DNA of 64,000 nt from Cladophialophora immunda (Eukaryota > Ascomycota > Eurotiomycetes > Chaetothyriales > Herpotrichiellaceae): assembly GCF_000835495.1 (NCBI RefSeq), contig NW_015622545.1, forward strand, positions 1,178,001 to 1,242,000, in the 5' to 3' direction. The notes below the pieces were generated by a model that saw only the letters and a program-made list of their open reading frames with translations, did not search any database and had not been told where the DNA came from. This document shows, piece after piece, positions 1 through 10,578 of the stretch. Positions within the stretch are counted from its first letter, which is position 1. Every line of letters starts with the position of its first letter. The position numbers and the translations under genes are program-made.

Positions 1-602
1 TTACTTCCTTCGGCGAAGATAACGTACGAGGAGATCTCCGAGGAGTAGAGCTTATCCCTTTTAATCTAGATACGGTCCTTTCGAAGCTAGATATAAAGCT
101 TCGGATGCTAATACTACTAACACTCCCCTCGCTAATAACTACCCCTTAAGTCTCTAAGACGCTATAGACTACGTACGAAGTAACTTTATAGTCTGATTTT
201 ATTAAGGGGAAAGTCGCTTAATATTAAGATAGCTCTCTAATAGCGATTTATAAGGCGATAGACTAGATAGTGAAAGGTACGACTATTATAATGCATTAAA
301 TGGTATTGATAAAGGATCGTATCCGGGAGCTTAAAGAGGTAAATCGTACGCTAAGTAAGCGTCGTAGAGAGAAAAGGATACGGATCTAATAAGGAGGATC
401 ACTTACTATACGAGATGCGTAGGATATGATCGATTAGAGGGATGTGGATAAGTAGGTGGAGTAAGAAAAGCGTGTAAGTGGTAGTCGTACGAGAGGGGGT
501 AAGCTAACTCAACGACGATGTGGTACCTGCGGAAAGCCTAGGCACAATGCACGTACATGTCAAGAGGATAAAGAAATATCTAATGTATCTAGTTCTGAGT
601 AG
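1..602 (+). pseudogene. Tc1/pogo (Fot1-like) DDE transposase, C-terminal part, RIP-degraded
   Basis: Only the C-terminal part of the transposase lies in the window; the gene starts to the left. A reading frame ending at the TAG at 600-602 carries a short CCHC zinc knuckle, CGTCGKPRHNARTC (C-x2-C-x4-H-x4-C), near 518-563. Upstream, at about 330-480, is a basic Lys/Arg-rich segment (SKRR, then RTRGGKLTQRR). This order of basic helix then terminal zinc knuckle is typical of fungal pogo/Fot1 transposases, which cut and paste the element through a DDE nuclease. Many in-frame TAA/TAG codons stand where Gln is expected, for example in the basic segment, so the gene is dead and the changes look like RIP. 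The catalytic domain is not visible, so the subfamily is uncertain. Confidence 0.75.
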
Positions 603-667
603 ATTAAGTGAATTTATCTTAGGTTAGTGGTGTAATTGAATTAGATTGTCGTACGGTGGTCGTTAGG

Positions 668-701
668 TGCGCGAATCGCTATGCTGCGCGACTCGCTATG
701 C
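668..701. repeat. 17-bp direct repeat, two tandem copies
   Basis: Positions 668-684 and 685-701 are the same 17-mer with one mismatch (core TCGCTATGC). They lie about 65 bp beyond the transposase stop. Fungal pogo-type elements often carry subterminal repeats, so these may mark the 3' end of the element. The terminal inverted repeat itself cannot be confirmed because the other end is outside the window. Confidence 0.6.
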
Positions 702-720
702 ACCCACGTTACTAGTTTAT

Positions 721-1189
721 AATCTTCGCCTAATCTATTAAGAAAGATAGATACCTAGAAATCGTTATTGAAATTATGTCTAAGTGCCTCAAAACCTAAT
801 CGATTAGCGCGTAGTTTATTAACGTATTCTTCTAGTGTTACGAACTGTTTAGATAGGTAACTATTGACTAGTATCGTCTATCGATAGACTACCGCGAGGC
901 CTTACTATTCGTAAGCTTATTTTAGCTTTATAAGAATATCCTTTGCGGTCTTCTTATATATAATAAGTAGTTTAACGTGATTAGTATAGAGATTGTAGAT
1001 CACCCCCTATGCCTTTAAGTTCACTATCTCCCATTTCTTAAATCTCTTAATCTCTTAACTAAGCCATTGATCATAGTTCGCGTTAAGCGTAGGGATATCA
1101 AAACCCTTTTCAGGTCGTAGTTACTTATGCGCTAGGAAATCTAACGTTACTTTTGCTTTTACTTTAGTATCCAGTGTCTCTGGATTCAT
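721..1189 (-). pseudogene. Copia-type retrotransposon gag (UBN2-like), degraded
   Basis: On the minus strand an ATG at 1189-1187 opens a frame starting MNPETLDTKVKAKVTLDFLA. Further on it reads IPTLNANYDQWL, KRFKKWEIVNLKA, then LEEYVNKLRANRLGFEALRH near 760-830. The pattern (N-Y-x-x-W near the start, K-W-E, a helical L-x-x-Y-V-x-x-L-R segment) is that of the gag-like UBN2 domain of Ty1/copia elements. About a dozen stops interrupt it, mostly TAA/TAG for Gln, as expected of RIP. Gag would form the particle that packages the element RNA. No protease, integrase or reverse transcriptase follows: the copy ends against the pogo remnant. Identification is by pattern only. Confidence 0.6.
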
Positions 1190-1905
1190 AACTACCGGTC
1201 GTGAGATCGCAGTATAGCACTCCTAGGCGCGGAGTTCTATCTTATAGGCTGGTAACTAGACTGCGTAATTAGACTTACCTTATAGGATTAAGCGATTCTT
1301 GCGATTATTGGACCCCCCTATGTTACCTATTGTTCCACCTTTTCTGCTTTAATTTGCTTAGGAATTCGTGGTGGGATAGGCTAGGTAGGGGCTGTGATCG
1401 AGGATTAGTAGGAATTTTCCGATTATGACTGATTGGCGCTCGGTTGACGCTCTGCCAGAGGCTAATTCGGCGATCTAGGTATAGCTACGCACCCCGCGGT
1501 ATTAGTCTATCTAATGATAGAGGGATTAATAGGCCGATCCGTGATAGAATCGCCTGAGATTGGTGGGCGCGATTTGTTATTAGTTTGACTGCCTACACGG
1601 TTCCAACTAGGATACCGTTGCTGCATAACCAATAACACAACCCGTAGAACGAAGGATAGGTTATTCCTGCTAGATAGCCAGGAAAGGATGACCTAGGATG
1701 AACCAAACGACGCTTGAGTAACGCGTAATTAAGCGTTTAGGCGCTCATAACCTGTAGAACTAACTTCATGAATTGATTGATTGTTCTTTCTAGTGGGAAC
1801 GGTCGCACGGCAGTTTGACTTGCCGGCGTGTAAAAACTAGCCGGATAACCTTCCTAATCAGGTTAGGGCAATACTCAATGGTGAAACAATCGGCGATTGT
1901 GGTGT
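1190..1905. other. No gene seen; probable leader/LTR remains of the copia copy
   Basis: AT-rich, stop-dense sequence upstream of the minus-strand gag start. This is where a primer-binding site and LTR would be expected, but no tRNA-complementary site or TG...CA repeat pair could be recognised. Confidence 0.3.
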
Positions 1906-1927
1906 AATGGGCTGGCGTGGTGGCCAA

Positions 1928-1953
1928 GTTGTACAGTCACGTGACTGTACAAC
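1928..1953. repeat. Perfect 26-bp palindrome centred on CACGTG
   Basis: Both arms (13 bp each) match without error; the left arm reads GTTGTACAGTCAC. The centre is an E-box-like CACGTG. Flanking bases do not extend the match. It could be a tiny hairpin element, the end-to-end fusion of two TIRs, or a binding site; nothing around it decides. Confidence 0.8.
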
Positions 1954-2309
1954 GTGCTTTACTGATGGCGGAGTAGCAACAGTTTTGATAGTCCTCAAGC
2001 AACAGCAACAGATCAAGACGGCATTGCTTCAAGATAGCGAACAGAGTGCTAGTTGTGCTCGAAACCTTCTATTCTTCCTTTGTTACTGTTTCTGCGACGT
2101 GCTGCAGGCAGTCCTGCGATCGATTCTGCTACAGCAACTACACGCCGACCTCCATTGTTTGGTTTGTTTGTGTTGTTGTTGTTGCTGTTAGCAGGCGAGC
2201 GAGACATCGTTACGACCAGAGCACCGCGCCCATCTACCGGCCCCTGGACAGGCCCCTATGCGTTCTAGTACGTATACGCCAACGAATTCGATCCCCGTAC
2301 ACCACAAGA

Positions 2310-2606
2310 CTAGAACGATCCTCGAAGCTTAGTGATGTGCCCATTCGCCGGCGGCTTAATGTGCCCATTGGCATGTCCGTTGGTATGTCCATTCATTGTT
2401 TCCGGTTCAACACTCTTAACGCGTCGCGTTGCAGCGGCCACCGTGTCATCATCGCCGTCCTGAAGCCGGGAAGAGATTTGCGCGCCATTATCTTCGACAA
2501 CGGTAAGGCATTTACGCGGTGGAGGCTTCCCGTACGTGCCAGGGGTTTCGGCATAATCCGGACGCACTGTTTTTCTGCGGTGAATTAGTATCTGCGCACC
2601 AACCAC
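2310..2606 (-). pseudogene. Unrecognised protein fragment with NGH repeats at its C-terminus
   Basis: A 98-codon minus-strand frame reads in-frame from above 2606 (WDPKLQIVVGAQILIHRRKT) to a stop at 2310. The last 35 residues are rich in Asn-Gly-His (NGHTNGHANGH), a low-complexity tail common in fungal proteins. An in-frame TAA lies just upstream, around 2640. GC content is higher than in the flanking retroelement, so this may be a shred of a former host gene. No family was recognised. Confidence 0.3.
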
Positions 2607-2699
2607 GATTTGTAGCTTAGGGTCCCATACCGGGGTGTTTTACCCGGCTGCGTGCGGGTGACTGTTATGCTGAAAGGAGCCGTGCGCATAAGAATAGAC

Positions 2700-3120
2700 T
2701 ACAATAATGAGCGACTATACGCGACAAAAAAAGGGGCAGCCCTCGGAAGCACTCACTGCGCGTTTTCGAAGGAATACGTCTGACCTGGATACTGTATTCC
2801 AAGACAGCATCAAAAGGAGCGACATCCTCTCCAAGCCCAGGTGCGGGCCAGCTGATGCTGCATCCAAGTGTCGTCACTGTCGTGAAAGAATCGCCGCTGG
2901 CGCTCATGCGCAGAAAGGCGGCAAACGCGTTTCGAGGAAATGCGGGGGGATTTAGAAGGCGTAACATAGCGGGGTGCATGAATTTGCATCTGCATCTCGA
3001 ACCGGACGCGTCGTCGGGCGTGATCGAGGGTGCTGAGTATCACGGCGCAATCTACAACAGGAGAGATCGCTGTTACGGGTGCAATTGAGATATGAATTCT
3101 CAGACGGAGGAGTCTAAAAC
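2700..3120 (+). other. Unique GC-rich shred with the first copy of an 80-bp repeat
   Basis: Three overlapping short frames exist on both strands, none convincing. The last 80 bp (3038-3117) recur at 24951-25030 with about 86% identity. In the frame SITAQ...TGEIAVTGAIE this copy looks coding, and a potential ATG (MNSQTEES) begins inside it at 3093. The 80-bp match covers either a gene end or a promoter/start region of a duplicated gene. Confidence 0.35.
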
Positions 3121-4030
3121 CGGTGTGACTGCGACGTCACAAAAGACAAGTGTGCGCTCAGCCTCGTGTGGGATAACTAGCCTCGTGCGGGGTAGCCTGT
3201 CACGCTAGCCGTGATAAACAGGATGCTAAATTGCGAATGGCCGAGTTTGCTTAGGAATTCGACAGACTTAATAGGGCGATCCCCTTTCAAAAGCTATACT
3301 ACATGACGTGCCTGGGACTCTCTGAGAAAAGTGACTATCTGATCGCGATGAAATTCGCGGAGAAGGGAGAGATGGACTCCTAAAGTAGCGTCCGACCCGT
3401 CCTTCGCCGTCTATCGGGGGATACATAGTACCTACAGTATCCTAGTCCTTTCCCACCTAGCTTGCCGCGCCATCTCCTAGGACTCCTAAGGACCTTCAAT
3501 TCGTCAAATAGTATCTGTTAACGGTGAGCCCCCAAAAACAAATAATGCTCGCCAGAGAGTGGCTTTTACATTCGGGAGCGAACCCGCTCTATCCGGTGCG
3601 GCAGAATAGAAATCTGGGTGGACGGTAGAGATTTCCCTCATTCACTATCAATCTTGATTTCACCTCACCTAGACCGTATTTTTCTTTTTTTCACCCTTAC
3701 CTTAAATTCAAAACTACTCTTCTCTTTTATCTGACCACACTACGCCTACCTTAATCACGACCTTCACCTCTCTTACTGTACTACGCCTCGTTCTCTTCGC
3801 TGTGACTACGTCGCCAGCCTTTCTTCCTCTCGTTAAGATAGCCGACAGCTCCTCGGGTAAAGCCCGGCTCCTTTAGTAACTCCGCGGTGAGAACCTAGAG
3901 AATCTAGACCTCTATGATATTATCAATCGCCACTAGGGCGCGGATGAGGATAGCCTCCCTCCTACTAACTTCGAGGGCCTCGTCTAACAATTTTACCTAG
4001 ATAATTACCGGGAGGTGGGACACCTACGTA
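3118..4030. other. No intact gene; short coding-like stretch and possible leader of the SNF2 pseudogene
   Basis: Around 3210-3380 a plus-strand frame reads DAKLRMAEF, stop, EFDRLNRAIPFQKLYYMTCL and on to AMKFAEKGEMDS with a single internal TAG, so it may be a shred of a gene. From 3640 the sequence becomes pyrimidine-rich, as fungal promoters often are, leading to the helicase pseudogene. Confidence 0.3.
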
Positions 4031-6895
4031 ATGTCGTGGGCCGACTATAAGAAGAAGCTACCTAGACTACGCCGACATAAGGAGGAGGTGAAGGCTAAAA
4101 CTCAGAAGGAGGAGGCGAAGGCTAACAACACTCAGAAGGAGGAGGCGAAGGTGCGGCGACGGATAAGTCAATAACTTAGGATGAACTTCTAGAAGACCTA
4201 GAGGACAGACTTAGGCGTCTCCTACTCGCGAGGGGCGGTAACTTCGACGAACTCCCTGACTTCTTACGCGATATTCTCATCCGTAACCCACCGGAGGACT
4301 ACAACGATAAGGATCGCGCCTATAAGAGGTTTGGAGATTCCACAGAACCAGAGGCGATATACGACGAAGAGACGTACGAAGAATTGGCCGAAAACGACGA
4401 GGGCGAGACGCACCCCCCCGGCCCCCCGCCCAATACTCTCCCGCCTAACATTTTCCCGCGCAACCCTCTCTTACCCTATGAGGTAGATAGAGCCATTGAG
4501 TGAGTGGTCGACGCAATAGGCCATAACCGTGCCCAGCAACAGTTCGAGGAGTACCGTCGTACCTTCAAGGAAATCCTCTCCAAATGCAATACGGGCGACG
4601 AGACGTTAGAGAATGCGCTCAAACTATATACGGACAACATATCCTACCTTAAACCGCGCCGAAGTGAGATTGTGGACTACATACGGAAGGAGAGCTATGC
4701 GACTAAAGAGGAGGTACGTCGGCAGTGTCTCGCACTATCGACGACCGTAGAAGAGATCTAGGATAACTAATTTATGGTCTGGGCACTTACGCAGTCCCTC
4801 CAAGGGTAAGATGAAGCCACTATCTTCGAACACAGTCCTGACGACACTTACGCTGACTATGTTAAACCGTCCCTCTCGAGTGAGGATGGGTTAGGAATTC
4901 CCACTGACGATCACTCTGGCCGGGCTCGGCTGTTTTAGACTGGCGGCGACAACCGAACTGACCTCAAGCGCCCTGCGTCCGAAGAACTAGGCGGCGGCCG
5001 CGTTCCTCCTCCTACGCCGGCTGACGATGAGGATGACGTGAAGTTTGTGGCGAGTACCACTATCCCCGTTGCCGCCGCTCCCCCTACACTAGCTGACGAC
5101 GAGGACGACGTGACGTTCGTATCGAGTACCACTATCCCCGCCACCTCGCGCGGACTTAAGCCCAGACCGCTTAATCATCCCTCTCCCTCCGGTCACGGTC
5201 CGGTTACCCAGTCGCTATTAGAGGCTATGGAGGAGTGGGATAAGCGATTAATGCTCACCATTAGAAATACGGAGACGTATAGTACTTAGGCCCGCTTTAT
5301 CCTACGCCCTATCCCCCTATACGTCTACCTACCTCCCCCTTATATATAGTAACTCTACACATACTAACAGGAGGCTGTCCGCGTACTCTTTAGCGACCTT
5401 GTCTACGGGAAACGTGGCGCACTACTGCATGGTGACCCTAGTATTGGTAAGACGCCCATTACCGTGGCACTACTCAGCCTCTTCTGGCGTATGCGTCGTT
5501 TAACTGACCAGAAGAACCTTCTCCCTGATAAGCTCCAAGCTAACGCTACGTTAATTTTGTGCCCATCTAGCCTAGTGGAGAATTAGGTCCTCGAACTCTA
5601 GAAGTAGGAACCAGAGTCCGACCCCCTATATCGGACCGGGGGATATCTACCGGTGGGGACAGTGTGGTGGGATTCTCGTCCTTGGTATAGAGGCTTTCCG
5701 GGAAGGTGTTGGCGACGAGAAAACAAAAGATGTACTCATCAAGAAGCCCGCCCTTGTGTTCATTGACGAAGTCCACCGGGTGAAGAACCCTACGACAAAC
5801 CTAGCCCGCGCGGTAAAACTTATCAAAACCCCCCATTGCGTCGGCCTGACCGCCGACTTCCTCAGTAACACTATCGACGAGGCTTTCGCTCTCGTAGAGC
5901 AGGTCGCTGCCGGCTGGTTCCCTACTAGCTACCGTCAGAGCGTCTGCGCTGGAGATACACTATAGTAACGATAGTGTCATCACCTTCTTCGGACGACGAC
6001 GAGGATAACGACGACGGGACTATCCCCGCCGACGGTCGCGAAGTGGTGACCAAGGCTATTTCCAAAATTTTCCGGGACCACCGAAACTGGCCAACTCCCA
6101 CGCTTTTCGCGCCCGACCTGTCATACCGCATCTAGATCGCCCTTAAGATTGTAAAGAAGGCCGTCGCTCCCCATCCATAAAAGGAAAAATGCCTGATCTT
6201 CACTCAGCATACTAATGAATTGTCTGGTGACGCTACTACGTGGTCAGGGGTACTCCGTCTCCTCCATCCACGGCGGAACGACCGCGAGTAAGCGAGTCCA
6301 GCTTACGTAGGACTTCAATCAGTCTGACCAGTCCGACGTGATGGTTTTGACTAGACGGGTGGGAGGCGTCGGCCTGAACATCCAAGGGGCGAGTCGCATC
6401 ATCTTCATGGATTTCCAATTCAGCCCGTCAGAGGACGAGTAGGCGATCGGTCGCGCGCACCGCCACGGGCAGACGCAGCAGGTGACTGTCTACCGTTTTG
6501 TGGCTACGGGCACGTTCGAGGAGCGCATTCTCGGGATGGTGCAGATGAAGAGTGACTTGATCGCGGTCGCCAGCAACGAAGACGAAATCCACCGCGAGGC
6601 GACGACGAACCTATTCAAATCCTTCCAGTACGTCAACCCTACGGGCGCAAAGCTAACCCCCGACTACGTCCTTCGAGGTGATCCTTACGTTCTTAAAGCT
6701 CTTATGCACCCTCGCCCTCCCGCTGACGTAATTAAGGTTGAATCATACGGCGTACCATACGACCCCGCCTCACAGGGACGTCATCGGACCGACGACTACA
6801 GTGCCGCCGTCAAGACACAGGAGTTCACTCGCATCAAGACAGAAGCGTTAGGTCGTATCACAGCATGGACAAAGCTTGGAACTAGGAAGAGATAA
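4031..6895 (+). pseudogene. SNF2-family helicase-like ATPase, degraded
   Basis: A long frame runs from about 4150 to 5640 with few stops and is shifted further on. Helicase motifs appear in order. Motif I is GDPSIGKT near 5430-5455, preceded by a Q-motif-like segment. Motif Ia is ATLILCPSSLVEN near 5550. Motif II is DEVH at 5765-5776. Motif III is LTADFLSNTIDE near 5850-5885. Motif IV is LIFTQHTNEL near 6195, then SIHGGTTASKR, VGGVGLNIQGASRIIFMDFQ, and motif VI AIGRAHRHGQ at 6443-6472. SNF2 ATPases move nucleosomes or strip proteins from DNA. The N-terminal ~420 codons are acidic and proline-rich (two ADDEDDV-x3-V repeats) and carry no recognised domain. At least two frameshifts (near 5650 and 6230) and many Q/W-to-stop changes kill it. 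The C-terminal 100 codons recur inverted at 22184-22510, so it was part of a duplicated, possibly mobile, unit. Confidence 0.8.
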
Positions 6896-6907
6896 CCGGT
6901 GGAGGGC

Positions 6908-7229
6908 TGTGGAATATCACCATTTAGGCGTATGGCCTAATTAGGCCTAGCGTCTCATCACGTGACTAGTTAACGCTACTAGTCTATACTAGATCACGTG
7001 ATATAGGTGGCGTTAAGGGTGGCGTTACTAGTGGTGTGATTTATTACTAATAGTGCTTAGAAATCCACCTTCTAGGTGTTTCTAGCGCTATCTAGTAGTG
7101 TTTTCTTTTGTCTATATAAGAGCGTTCTCTCCTCTCAGATAGTTAACTTAACTAAGCTTCCTAACAGTCACGTACATTACCTAAAAGGGTACGATCCTAT
7201 GAGCCAATCTACTCTATGTCCTCCGAACA
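6908..7229 (+). repeat. Solo LTR, family C (322 bp), target duplication AGGGC
   Basis: It starts TGTGGAATATC and ends CCTCCGAACA, so it has TG...CA ends, and is flanked on both sides by AGGGC. The uninterrupted site survives in the inverted copy near 22170-22180, which proves insertion of exactly this segment. A TATATAAG box lies near 7115 and would start the R region. The LTR holds internal palindromes, including paired CACGTGA motifs. An ATG inside it (MSQSTLCPPN) is not a real gene start. Other copies are at 24353-24675 and, inverted and truncated, at 9099-9259. Confidence 0.85.
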
Positions 7230-7424
7230 AGGGCAAAGATCAAAGCGAGTCACGAGGAGGAGCAAGATTGATCCAGGAAGATAGGAGTTGTGGGGGGCCG
7301 TGACCAGCGTTGCCAGGAATCGATTGCTCGATAAATCGATTCCTGATTACTCAGCATCGCACCTTAAGGAATCGATTCATCGAGTCTAAATCGATTCCCT
7401 ATAACCTAATTGGCTAGAATGACG

Positions 7425-7598
7425 TTATTCCGTACCGACCTACCTAATGCGGTATAGGCCGTAGCTATCCTAGTGTTTCAGGTAATGCGCGGCCTGAAAA
7501 GTCGACACCGCAAGACGATTATGATCGTCTATAACCGTCCTCTTTAACTAACTAAAGACCCTCTCAAGTTTAGTAAATGTTATAGGTATTAATAGAGC
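7425..7598 (-). pseudogene. hAT transposase C-terminal dimerisation domain, copy 1
   Basis: The complement of this stretch matches 21870-22036, including the hATC signature ELERVFSQLKRT followed by DDRNRLAVSTFQAAHYLKHW (with an in-frame stop for Q). It ends at the TAA complement at 7425-7427. The domain pairs transposase subunits. Only this tail is left; the frame stops abruptly at a deletion junction near 7598. Confidence 0.7.
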
Positions 7599-7599
7599 T

Positions 7600-8679
7600 C
7601 AAGAAACCAACTCTCTCTGCATGAGGCCACTATTCAAAGAGCCAGTCGAGAGAATACTAAGGCGTAGTATTACCATCATGGAATCTAAAGCTAGGGTTCC
7701 GGCCCCTAATCCCTAGATCTCGATTATATTATGCATTCATTACTCTCTCGCTAGAAGAGTCGATCGTAAAATCTCCCCGAGAACCCTCTTATATAACCGC
7801 TTCCATCTCTTACCTAGTAATGCGTAGTAAGACGACGAGGGCGGCCATCACTACCATTTAGGGAGAAATTCATTATCACTATCGCCTAATTATCACAGTA
7901 TAGAGACACAGAATATGTTTATACGTCGTCGTCTTAGGTAGTCACCCTTAAAATAGCCGATGATATATATTAACGCCCCTCCCACGTCCATCGTCAGTCT
8001 CTTAGTTACAGGATGATTAGTCTAGTATACGACTGAAGGGAGCCCGTAGCTTCTAGGCGGAGAGCATCCTACGGCTCTCGACTAAAATATACCTATCTAG
8101 TAATCGACCCTATACGAACCGATAAGAATATTTTATAGAGGCGTAATTATAATATAGCTAGTATTATTAGGTATAGCGGATATAATTACTTTATTAATTC
8201 CTACGAATTTATATAAGGCATATCCTTTCGTAACTCTAATTTAAGAGACGCTAGTATCATTATAATCACCGACTGAAAGGGCCGGTATTACGCGTAGTGT
8301 AGATCGAGGTCTCGTATCTATTATTATATATCTAAACTTAGATAATCTGGAGCTCGTAGCTAAAGGCGCTCTCCCTAAGCGCGTATAGATTTATTACTCC
8401 TCTACGGCGTAGGATAGGCGGATCTACGCTTATAATATAGACGATTAGTGTAGTGAGACTAATGAAAGTCGTACTATAACTCCTCATCGCTAAAAGTAAG
8501 ACTCTACTAGGTACATTAGTTCACTTTACGGTAATATATTCTTATGAAATCTAAACGAGACTAGCCTCTTCGTATTCCTCACCTACGTCTAGCCTTTAGT
8601 AAGCGGATTGTATAAAACTAAATATCCTTACATTCCCAACTCCTAGCTAAAGCCGTGACTATGAGAGAGCCCGACTTCG
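7600..8679 (+). pseudogene. Unrecognised gene inside the hAT block, copy 1 (stop-riddled)
   Basis: This is the same protein as the minus-strand gene at 20278-21584, here from its residue ~80 onward (NSLCMRPLFKEPVERILRRS at 7610). It goes on through two hydrophobic stretches near 8150-8220. About 30 stops, nearly all TAG/TAA for Gln, accumulate, while copy 2 keeps 151 codons open. For example CCCCAG in copy 2 is CCCTAG here, a CpA-to-TpA change typical of RIP. The homology is cut exactly where LTR-A begins (8680). Function unknown. Confidence 0.55.
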
Positions 8680-9098
8680 TGTTACGAGCTGCTATATGAC
8701 ACGTGAGGTGTCCACAGGCAAACCCGCGGTGGTTTACTTAGTGATATAGTAGGGAGGGACGCTATAGCTAAGACTAGAAACTAAGTGTATAGTATATAGA
8801 CCTATACGTATAGTAGATGATCGTGAGGAACTTAATTCTATATAACTATTATTAACTACGAGGAGAACTATATAGCTAAGTGCGGCTATATACTACTCGG
8901 GATACATATTTGATATATTACTCTATTAGACATATTAAACATATCAACATGTTTCTGAGCCTATCTAGGCATATTACTCTATTACCCCGCTAGGTTATGC
9001 TAACATGTTTACTAAGACACTAACGTCTGACATATTCTCCTTAGTCGACCTTCCTCCTTATCTTTCCCCTTAGCCTCCCATATGGTCGGTTCGTAACA
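8680..9098 (+). repeat. LTR of family A (419 bp), at a rearrangement junction
   Basis: It begins TGTTACGAGC and ends GTTCGTAACA. It aligns over its full length with 14326-14744. Unlike that copy it has no target duplication: the left flank is the hAT-block gene (CTTCG), the right flank is an LTR-C fragment (GTGGA). The two flanks belong to different repeats, so this LTR marks a recombination or deletion breakpoint. No internal coding region is attached. Confidence 0.8.
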
Positions 9099-9259
9099 GT
9101 GGATTTCTAAGCACTATTAGTAATAAATCACACCACTAGTAACGCCACCCTTAACGCCACCTATATCACGTGATCTAGTATAGACTAGTAGCGTTAACTA
9201 GTCACGTGATAAGACGCTAGGCCTAATTAGGCCATACGCCTAAATGGCGATATTCCACA
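9099..9259 (-). repeat. LTR-C fragment, inverted
   Basis: The reverse complement matches the first ~160 bp of the LTR-C at 6908 (TGTGGAATATCGCCATTTAG...). It is cut on the left by LTR-A and on the right its TG end touches LTR-B directly. Confidence 0.8.
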
Positions 9260-10578
9260 TGTGAGGGTTTGGAAAGAGTTCTGCAACTAGCTAGCTAACC
9301 TAGTAATAAGGAGGACAAATCTGAGGAGAGAGAAGGAAGGAATGGCTATCCTTCCTTTCTCCTTATATCCTCCAACGCGCCGTAAGGAGGTAACTATTGT
9401 CCTCACCTCCTTGCTCCTTTCCTTGCGTACTTATTCCAGCTCCTTGCCTTCCCTTGCGTACTTATTCTAACTCCTTACCTTCCCTTACGTACGGTGTCTC
9501 AGCTGTCAGGACTTTATATCCCTTATACCGTGTGCGTCTTGACCAATCAGGAGGCAGCATTTCGCCTGTACATTGTATAGGCAAATCTTGACTAATCAGG
9601 AGGCAGTATTTCCTGGCGTTGGTCTTGGCGCTGGTTCGCCAGAACCGAGCCTTCTCCTGGGTTCAACCCATCACACCACACTTTTTAAGGATAATATATA
9701 GATTCTAAGATAGATTTATCTCTTTATAAGTCTTCTACTATTATAGATTTAGTTTTAATAATCTTAAAAAGAGATATATCTACCCTAAAAATATAGACTT
9801 ATACTTATATACTACTTAAATACGAACCTAAATATAAAGATAGATATTAACTTCTATATTATACGCATTATTTTCTCAATAAATCGCATAAAACTATAGT
9901 CACTATAAACTTTTAAAAACATCTAAAATTATAGTATAAGATTAAAGTTTAAGAGGATCCTAATATAGTTTAGTTATTAGTACTTTAAAATCTTTAAAGG
10001 CTTTATTAATAAGTAGCGATTTATAAATAAACGTATAAAATAGATTCTTAAGTCTTTTTAAAAGTACTTAATTAAGAGATTATTAATAATGTACTTATCT
10101 TATTAATTATTATATAAAATCTTTTATTTTAAACTATTAAATCACCTAAATTCTATACTTTTTGTGAGGGTTTAGAAAGAGTTCTATAACTAGCTAACTA
10201 ACCTAGTAATAAGGAGGATAAATCTAAGGAGAGAGAAGGAAGGAACGGCTATCCTTCCCTTCTTCTTATATCCTCTAATGCGCCGTAAGGAGGTAACTAG
10301 TGTCCTTACCTCCTTACTCCTTCCTTACGTACTTATTCTAGCTCCTTACCTTCCCCTACGTACTTATTCTAACTCCTTACCTTCCCTTACGTTCGGTATC
10401 TTAGCTGTCAGGATTCTGTATCCCTTACACCGTATACGCCTTTAGCTAATCAGGAGGTAGCATTTCGCCTATACATTATATAGGTAAATCTTGACTAATC
10501 AGGAGGCAGTATTTCCTAGCGTTAGTCTTAGCGCTAGTTCGCCAGAACCGAGCCTTCTCCTGGGTTCAACCCATCACA
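9260..10578 (+). mobile_element. LTR-B element with two 416-bp LTRs and no genes (TRIM-like)
   Basis: Two direct 416-bp LTRs (9260-9675 and 10163-10578) start TGTGAGGGTTT and end CAACCCATCACA. Between them are only 487 bp of very AT-rich sequence with no gag or pol trace. Such short, geneless elements resemble TRIMs or internal deletions that depend on a partner element for proteins. The second LTR is more AT-shifted than the first (for example GCAAC to ATAAC). A target duplication is not evident (CCACA against ATCCG). A partial third copy of the LTR ends at 44925. Confidence 0.75.

Noticed and set aside
7199..7229. ATG frame MSQSTLCPPN as the start of a transposase gene (also at 24645)
   Set aside because: It lies entirely inside the 322-bp LTR-C, whose TG...CA ends and AGGGC duplication explain the shared sequence. 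No common protein follows.
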